The position numbers and the translations under genes were made by a program. Below the pieces are notes generated by a model that was not told the origin of the DNA, made no database searches, and worked only from the letters and a program-made list of their open reading frames with translations. A stretch of DNA of 9,837 nt from Opitutia bacterium UBA3151 (lineage in GTDB: Bacteria; Verrucomicrobiota; Verrucomicrobiia; Opitutales; Seribacteraceae). Of this stretch, positions 5,127-9,837 are shown one piece after another; position 1 is the first letter of the stretch, and each line of letters starts with the position of its first letter. Location: assembly GCA_002364975.1 (NCBI GenBank), contig DEYT01000034.1, positions 1 to 9,837 of the forward strand. Reading direction: 5' to 3'.

Positions 5127-7877
5127 ATGATTTTTTTTAAAAATTGTTTCGCTTTTATCCTGTTATTAATTTGGAGTTCTCTAACAGCGTCCAACCATTT
5201 CGAGGACGAAATACTGCCTTTGCTCCAAGATTATTGCATTGATTGCCATGGTCCCGATAAACAAAAATCGGGATTTAGAGTAGATCGAAGGGCGTATTTA
5301 CTCAAAGGCGGGGACACTGGAATGTCTGCTTTGATTCCGGGCAAGCCTGAAAAAAGCTACATGATTGAGGTGATCAAAAGCGACGATCCAGAAATCAGTA
5401 TGCCTCCCAAAGGAGGAAGACTTTTTGACGATGAAATAGAAATTTTGGAGAAATGGATCGCCGATGGTGCCCAATGGCCTGGTCAAATGAATGACAAAAT
5501 TGAGGAAGCCACCGATCATTGGGCTTTCAAACCCGTACAGCGGCCGAAGGTTTCTGGTAAAGCAACCAATCCGATTGATGTCTTCATTAATGACCGTTTG
5601 GATAAAGAACAAATTCCTCGAAATAAGCCTGCTGATCCACTCAGCTTAATTCGGAGGGCATCCATTGTTTTGACCGGAATGCCACCTGAGCCATCGAGGG
5701 TCACTGAATTTAAGGCAGATTTCGTCCAAGACTCCAATTTGGCTTACGAGAAGCTGATTGATGATTTACTCGCATCTCCTCATTTCGGGGAGCGTTGGGC
5801 ACAGCACTGGTTAGATGTAATTCGATGGGCGGAAACGAACGGTTCGGAATCGAATCTCTATCGGAAAATGGCTTGGGTTTACCGCGATTATGTAATTCGG
5901 GCGTTTAATCAAGATCTACCCTATGATGAATTTGTTCGTCAACAATTGGCTGGTGATGGGTTGGGAGTTGGGGAGGCTTTGGGTTTTCTCGTCGCTGGTC
6001 CTCATGTTCCTGCTGCAACCGTAGGTCAGGAACCTTCTGCAATTCGGCAGGCTCGAGCTGACCGGATGGATGAAATCATGCAAACCGTCGGTGCTTCCAT
6101 GCTTGGTGTCACCATGAGTTGTGCCCGGTGTCACAATCATAAATTTGATCCCATTTCGATCCAAGATTATTATTCGATGACGGCTGTTTTTCAAGACATT
6201 GAATTTGGCAGCCGATTTCCTGAATTTTCGAGCGAGCATCCTCGAAAGATGAAAGCAAATGAAATCTGGCGAGAAATTGCAAAATACCGGAATAAAATAA
6301 GAAATAAAACAACCGCTTGGGAAGAGGATTGGGGTGGTTACAAAGAAGTTCACTGGCAACCACTCGAGGTGGTTGGCTTGAGGCTCAATTTTTGGTCCGG
6401 ATATGTTGGCTTAGATGAAGTTGAGATTTTTGGGTTACCCACGGAAGATTTTAATTTAGCCAGTGCAGCGAACGGAACGGAAGTCATGACCGATTCGGCA
6501 TTTGCCCAGCAAGGGGATCGTTTTCCAGTTTCCAGAGTGATCGATGGAAAGTATGGCACCCAACGCTGGCAAGCAAGCTATCTCAAGGACAAAAAACAAA
6601 ACCCGTGGCTTGAATTTAAATTCGAGAAGCCAGTTAAGGTAGGTCGTTTACGAATCAGTACAAACCGTGAATATTATTATGAAACCGACTACCTTGAACA
6701 GAAAAATAAATTCAATTTTGATCAGTTTCTGATTAACGTAAAGTTAGCCGACGGAAATTGGGTGGAAATTGCATCCATTCAAAAAATCAGGGATTTGATG
6801 GAAGATGATAAATCCTTCGATGATGCAATCGGTGAAATTAATCACTTTGCGTACAAACTTTCTGAAGAAGGACCGCGCCCCAGTTTTGTGGGAAGTTTTA
6901 TTGAACCTAAACTTACCCGTGTCTTGCATCGTGGAAGCCCGGAGAATCCTAGAGATGTGGTATTACCCGGTGCTCCTAAAATCCTGTCCGGCATATTGGG
7001 CTTGGATAATGAAGCTAGTGGCCTGGCCCGACGAGCAGAATTTGCTGAGTGGATGGTGAATGAAGAGAATCCATTAACCTCTCGGGTAATGGCGAATCGG
7101 ATATGGCAGCATATTTTCGGTGCTGGTTTGGTGGTAACAGGAGGAGATTTTGGCAGGGCAGGGGCACCTCCTAGTCATCCTGAACTGCTTGACTGGTTAG
7201 CCTCTGAGTTTGCTTCTCCTTCCCGTCCGGAAGGAATCCCATGGTCAATGAAGGAATTGATTCGGATAATGGTGACCTCAGATGCATTCAAGCGAGCGAG
7301 TAACCCTTCGGCCGTTGGTTTGGAAAAAGATGCAACCGGCTCCCTCCTTTGGCGATTTCCGCCCCGTCGAGTAGAGGCCGAGGTAATCCGGGATGGTATA
7401 CTCTTAGCCTCTGGAAAATTGAACCGTGAGATGGGGGGTAGAAGTTACCGGATCCACAATGTTAAAAAGACCTATTCTCAATGGAAAGTGGTAAATAATT
7501 TCGGACCAGAGACATGGAGGAGAATGATATACCAAGAGCGGATGCGTAGGGTAGATGACCAGATTTTTACCGCTTTCGATTTCCCTGACTGTGGGCAAGT
7601 ACGAGCGAAGAGACCAGTATCTACTACTCCTTTGCAAGCCCTCAATCTCATGAACAGTCCTTTTGTGGTTGATCAGGCTGAACATTTGGCAAACCGGGCG
7701 AGGATAGAATCGGGAAATAACCTGAAGAAATCGGTTGCCCGAGCGTTTGAATTAATTTTTTCCCGTAATCCAAGCAAAGATGAACTGCAGGCATCTCTTG
7801 TAGTTGCTAAAGAGAGAGGCTTGAACATTGTTTGCCGGGCATTGATGAATTCCAACGAATTTGCTTTTTTACCCTAA
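5127..7877 (+). CDS. Exported PSCyt1-DUF1549-discoidin-DUF1553 c-type cytochrome protein
   Basis: A 916-residue exported protein. I chose the ATG at 5127, which begins a normal signal peptide (MIFFKNCFAFILLLIWSSLT), over 5088, which would start upstream of the transcript predicted from the promoter. Domains in order: PSCyt1 planctomycete cytochrome C (about 24-120) with haem motif CIDCH (37-41) and the MPPKG segment (92-96) that may supply an axial Met; DUF1549/PSCyt2 (about 145-360) with SPHFGERWAQHWLDVIRWAE and a second motif CARCHNHKFDPI (332-343); a discoidin/F5-8C-like beta domain (about 408-555) with VIDGKYGTQRWQAS and PWLEFKFEKPVKVGRLRI; and DUF1553/PSD1 (about 595-914) with NPLTSRVMANRIWQHIFG and the late STTPLQALNLMNSPFV. 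Role: periplasmic or outer-membrane redox protein of unknown substrate, proposed for polysaccharide use. The DUF1501 gene follows after 10 bases. Confidence 0.95.
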   Translation: MIFFKNCFAFILLLIWSSLTASNHFEDEILPLLQDYCIDCHGPDKQKSGFRVDRRAYLLKGGDTGMSALIPGKPEKSYMIEVIKSDDPEISMPPKGGRLFDDEIEILEKWIADGAQWPGQMNDKIEEATDHWAFKPVQRPKVSGKATNPIDVFINDRLDKEQIPRNKPADPLSLIRRASIVLTGMPPEPSRVTEFKADFVQDSNLAYEKLIDDLLASPHFGERWAQHWLDVIRWAETNGSESNLYRKMAWVYRDYVIRAFNQDLPYDEFVRQQLAGDGLGVGEALGFLVAGPHVPAATVGQEPSAIRQARADRMDEIMQTVGASMLGVTMSCARCHNHKFDPISIQDYYSMTAVFQDIEFGSRFPEFSSEHPRKMKANEIWREIAKYRNKIRNKTTAWEEDWGGYKEVHWQPLEVVGLRLNFWSGYVGLDEVEIFGLPTEDFNLASAANGTEVMTDSAFAQQGDRFPVSRVIDGKYGTQRWQASYLKDKKQNPWLEFKFEKPVKVGRLRISTNREYYYETDYLEQKNKFNFDQFLINVKLADGNWVEIASIQKIRDLMEDDKSFDDAIGEINHFAYKLSEEGPRPSFVGSFIEPKLTRVLHRGSPENPRDVVLPGAPKILSGILGLDNEASGLARRAEFAEWMVNEENPLTSRVMANRIWQHIFGAGLVVTGGDFGRAGAPPSHPELLDWLASEFASPSRPEGIPWSMKELIRIMVTSDAFKRASNPSAVGLEKDATGSLLWRFPPRRVEAEVIRDGILLASGKLNREMGGRSYRIHNVKKTYSQWKVVNNFGPETWRRMIYQERMRRVDDQIFTAFDFPDCGQVRAKRPVSTTPLQALNLMNSPFVVDQAEHLANRARIESGNNLKKSVARAFELIFSRNPSKDELQASLVVAKERGLNIVCRALMNSNEFAFLP

Positions 7878-7887
7878 ATTTCCAAGC

Positions 7888-9396
7888 ATGAATAATAACG
7901 AAGAAAAGATTTCCTCCATTGGGCGTTCCCTTTTGAACCGTCGTGGTTTCATGAAGAACACTGGTTTTTCATTGGGCGCCCTAGGATTATCGCAACTACT
8001 AAACCAAGACGGATTATTTGCTTCTGATAACCCAACAAATTTTAGCGGTAAAGCACCGATCCGACCCAACATTGACCCGGATAATCCATATTCACCTCGA
8101 AGTCCCCATTTTGAGGTTGCGGCCAAAAAGGTGTTGATTATTTTTTGCCCCGGAGCGGTCAGTCATGTTGACACCTTTGACTACAAACCAGACCTGATCA
8201 AGTACCATGGAAAAAAACCACCCGGCATGCCCGCAGTTACCTTTGAGGGCCCATCAGGAAATATTGCCAAACCATTCTGGGAATTTAAGCCCAAGGGTAA
8301 AAGTGGCAAAATGGTATCTGATCTTTTACCCAACCTTGGTGAATTGGCCGATGATTTCTGCTTTGTACATTCCCTGCATACCCAAACCAGTGCCCATCCC
8401 CAAGGAGAGAATTTTTTAAATACCGGATTTACCATGGAAGGATTCCCCTCATTTGGTTCATGGGCGACTTACGCTTTAGGGTCAGAAAATGAGGAATTAC
8501 CTGCATTTGTGGCGATTAATGATCCAAGGGGACCGGCTCGTTCGGGCAAGAATAATTTTGGAAATGGCTTTCTTCCAGCTGCTTTTCAGGGAACTGATTT
8601 TAACGCCATGAATCCACCCGCAAATTTGGCCAGACCGTCCTCCTACAGTTCTTCGGATGACCGATCAACCGTGAGTTTATTACAGAGCCTTAATGGAAAG
8701 CACTTGGAACAATTTCCTGGTGACGCTGATTTGGCTGCTCGTATTGCCAGTTACGAACTTGCGGGCAAAATGCAGACTTCCATCCCGGATGTAATGGATA
8801 TCTCCAATGAGCCTACTTCGATTCAACAAGAGTATGGAACCAATACCGGAACCGATTTAAAGAAGGAATATGCTAAGAATTGCATTCTTGCTAGGCGCTT
8901 GCTTGAAAAAGGGGTTCGGGTGGTTCAATTGTTCAATGGCAGTGATCCATCCGGTGGAAATGGTATCACTAATTGGGATTCCCATAGTAATATTGATAAG
9001 ACTCATGCCATGCAGGCTGAAATTATGGATCAGCCCACCGCCGCTCTAATCAGCGACATGAAGAGACGTGGCATGCTCAAGGATACTTTGGTAGTCTGGT
9101 GTACCGAGTTTGGTCGTATGCCTTTTCTGCAGGGCAACGGAACTGGGCGTGATCACAACCCAGATGCGTTTACCTGTTTTTTTGCTGGAGCGGGAGTGAA
9201 GAAAGGATATAGCTACGGAGAAAGCGATAATTTTGGTTTTAAAAGTGTGGAAGGGAGGTCGAGTGTTTATGATTTTAATGCTACAATTCTGCATTTGATG
9301 GGGCTCGACCATGAACGACTAAGCTATTATCACAACGGACTTGAGAGACGATTGACCAATGTTCATGGCCATGTGATTAAACAGGTTCTTGCTTGA
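7888..9396 (+). CDS. DUF1501 protein with Tat signal (sulfatase/phosphatase-fold)
   Basis: A 502-residue protein of the DUF1501 family, almost always encoded beside PSCyt1/PSD1 proteins in Planctomycetes and Verrucomicrobia. The N-terminus has a twin-arginine signal NRRGFMKNTGFSLGALGLSQ (Arg18-Arg19), so it is exported folded. Family hallmarks are KVLIIFCPGAVSHVDTFDYKP (81-101), the HSLHTQTSAHPQGENFLNTG region (161-180), NWDSHSNID (362-370), TEFGRMPF (406-413), GRDHNP (420-425) and GLDHERLSYYHNGLERRLT (472-490). The fold is related to alkaline phosphatases and sulfatases, but no member's substrate is firmly known to me. The ATG at 7888 is preferred to the in-frame TTG at 7861, which lies inside the preceding gene. 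The ribosome binding site is weak, consistent with translation coupled to the upstream gene 10 bases away. Confidence 0.95.
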   Translation: MNNNEEKISSIGRSLLNRRGFMKNTGFSLGALGLSQLLNQDGLFASDNPTNFSGKAPIRPNIDPDNPYSPRSPHFEVAAKKVLIIFCPGAVSHVDTFDYKPDLIKYHGKKPPGMPAVTFEGPSGNIAKPFWEFKPKGKSGKMVSDLLPNLGELADDFCFVHSLHTQTSAHPQGENFLNTGFTMEGFPSFGSWATYALGSENEELPAFVAINDPRGPARSGKNNFGNGFLPAAFQGTDFNAMNPPANLARPSSYSSSDDRSTVSLLQSLNGKHLEQFPGDADLAARIASYELAGKMQTSIPDVMDISNEPTSIQQEYGTNTGTDLKKEYAKNCILARRLLEKGVRVVQLFNGSDPSGGNGITNWDSHSNIDKTHAMQAEIMDQPTAALISDMKRRGMLKDTLVVWCTEFGRMPFLQGNGTGRDHNPDAFTCFFAGAGVKKGYSYGESDNFGFKSVEGRSSVYDFNATILHLMGLDHERLSYYHNGLERRLTNVHGHVIKQVLA

Positions 9397-9417
9397 TCCT
9401 TTAATAGTCGTTTTGCT

Positions 9418-9422
9418 GGAAG
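9418..9422 (+). promoter_or_regulatory. Shine-Dalgarno site for the last, partial gene
   Basis: GGAAG at 9418-9422 lies 7 bases before the ATG at 9430. It supports that start and continued reading from the DUF1501 transcript, whose stop is only 33 bases upstream. Confidence 0.5.
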
Positions 9423-9429
9423 CCCTTCC

Positions 9430-9837
9430 ATGAAAGCTTGCCAGTATTTTTTTCGGACTAGATTTTTTCTTAGTCTGTTCTCTTATTTATCCTTTTGCCT
9501 CGCGAGTAATGCGGTTCCTTTTGCAGATAATCCCCCTGAGAATGAATCGGTACAAAAACTTTTCGCTAAGAAAGTAAATTTGGAGCCTGGCCTACTTGGT
9601 AAGCCCCTGCCCACGAACGACTGGTGGACAACCTTGTTGTCCCAAGATGATTTCCCCGGGCGTCTTTATGCTTATCCCTTTACCGTAAGTGCGGATTCAA
9701 AGGGTATTCAAATTTGGTACCCCTTAGAATGGAATGAAAATGGTACGGAAATGGATTCAGGTAAACCCTTATTAATTGAACCGATTGATCCCACTCCGGA
9801 TTCTGATCCGGTGGAGAAAATACTGTTTGATTTTGAA
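9430..9837 (+). CDS. Secreted protein, N-terminal part; glycoside hydrolase family 81-like (endo-1,3-beta-glucanase)
   Basis: The frame is open from ATG 9430 to the right edge (136 residues). It begins with a signal peptide: MKACQYFFRTRFFLSLF, a hydrophobic core to about residue 25, then ASNAVPFA as a likely cleavage region. The start of the mature protein has GKPLPTNDWWTTLL (57-70) and RLYAYPFTVSADSKGIQIWY (78-97). PLPTN plus an aromatic pair, followed by a YPF/YPY strand and a short-spaced hydrophobic strand, resembles the N-terminal beta-sandwich of GH81 laminarinases. The catalytic region lies outside the window, so this is an inference from about 60 residues; another large beta-sandwich glycosidase or a discoidin-containing protein is possible. 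Its position directly behind the DUF1501 gene with only 33 bases between suggests one transcript and a glycan-degradation role. Confidence 0.6.
   Translation, partial: MKACQYFFRTRFFLSLFSYLSFCLASNAVPFADNPPENESVQKLFAKKVNLEPGLLGKPLPTNDWWTTLLSQDDFPGRLYAYPFTVSADSKGIQIWYPLEWNENGTEMDSGKPLLIEPIDPTPDSDPVEKILFDFE

Overview
The window looks like chromosomal DNA of a PVC-superphylum bacterium, more likely Verrucomicrobiota (Opitutales/Puniceicoccales-like, possibly marine) than Planctomycetota. The main reason is the adjacent pair of a PSCyt1/DUF1549/DUF1553 c-type cytochrome protein and a Tat-exported DUF1501 protein, a gene pair characteristic of these phyla, next to a DUF1080 (3-keto-glycoside hydrolase-like) gene. 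The taxonomic call is inference from gene content; no rRNA or other decisive marker is present. I see no tRNA, rRNA, CRISPR array, insertion sequence or phage gene.

Layout. Positions 1-833 (minus strand) hold the N-terminal part of an exported M16 zinc peptidase that runs off the left edge. After a 71-bp divergent gap, five plus-strand genes are tightly packed and probably co-transcribed (905-4199): an Spx/ArsC-like thioredoxin-fold protein, a SnoaL/NTF2-fold protein of the SgcJ/EcaC type, a 78-residue helical protein of unknown function, a TatD-fold metallohydrolase that resembles EboB, and cysteinyl-tRNA synthetase (cysS). The gaps within this group are 30, 33, 15 and 4 bases.

The right half (4250-9837) is an export-oriented block on the same strand. 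It holds a DUF1080 protein, the 916-residue PSCyt1/DUF1549/discoidin/DUF1553 protein with two CxxCH haem motifs, a DUF1501 protein with a twin-arginine signal, and the start of a secreted protein that resembles the N-terminus of glycoside hydrolase family 81 (endo-1,3-beta-glucanase). A good sigma70-type promoter lies just before the cytochrome gene. Together these suggest extracytoplasmic glycan processing, but the substrate cannot be read from the sequence.

The most notable irregularity is at the start of the DUF1080 gene. A well-placed ribosome binding site and ATG lead into an A6 tract that puts the signal peptide one base out of frame with the mature protein; five As would restore a perfect signal peptide. 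Either this is a sequencing or real indel, or expression is controlled by slippage. The second point of interest is an EboB-like hydrolase outside a visible ebo cluster, paired with an unknown small gene.
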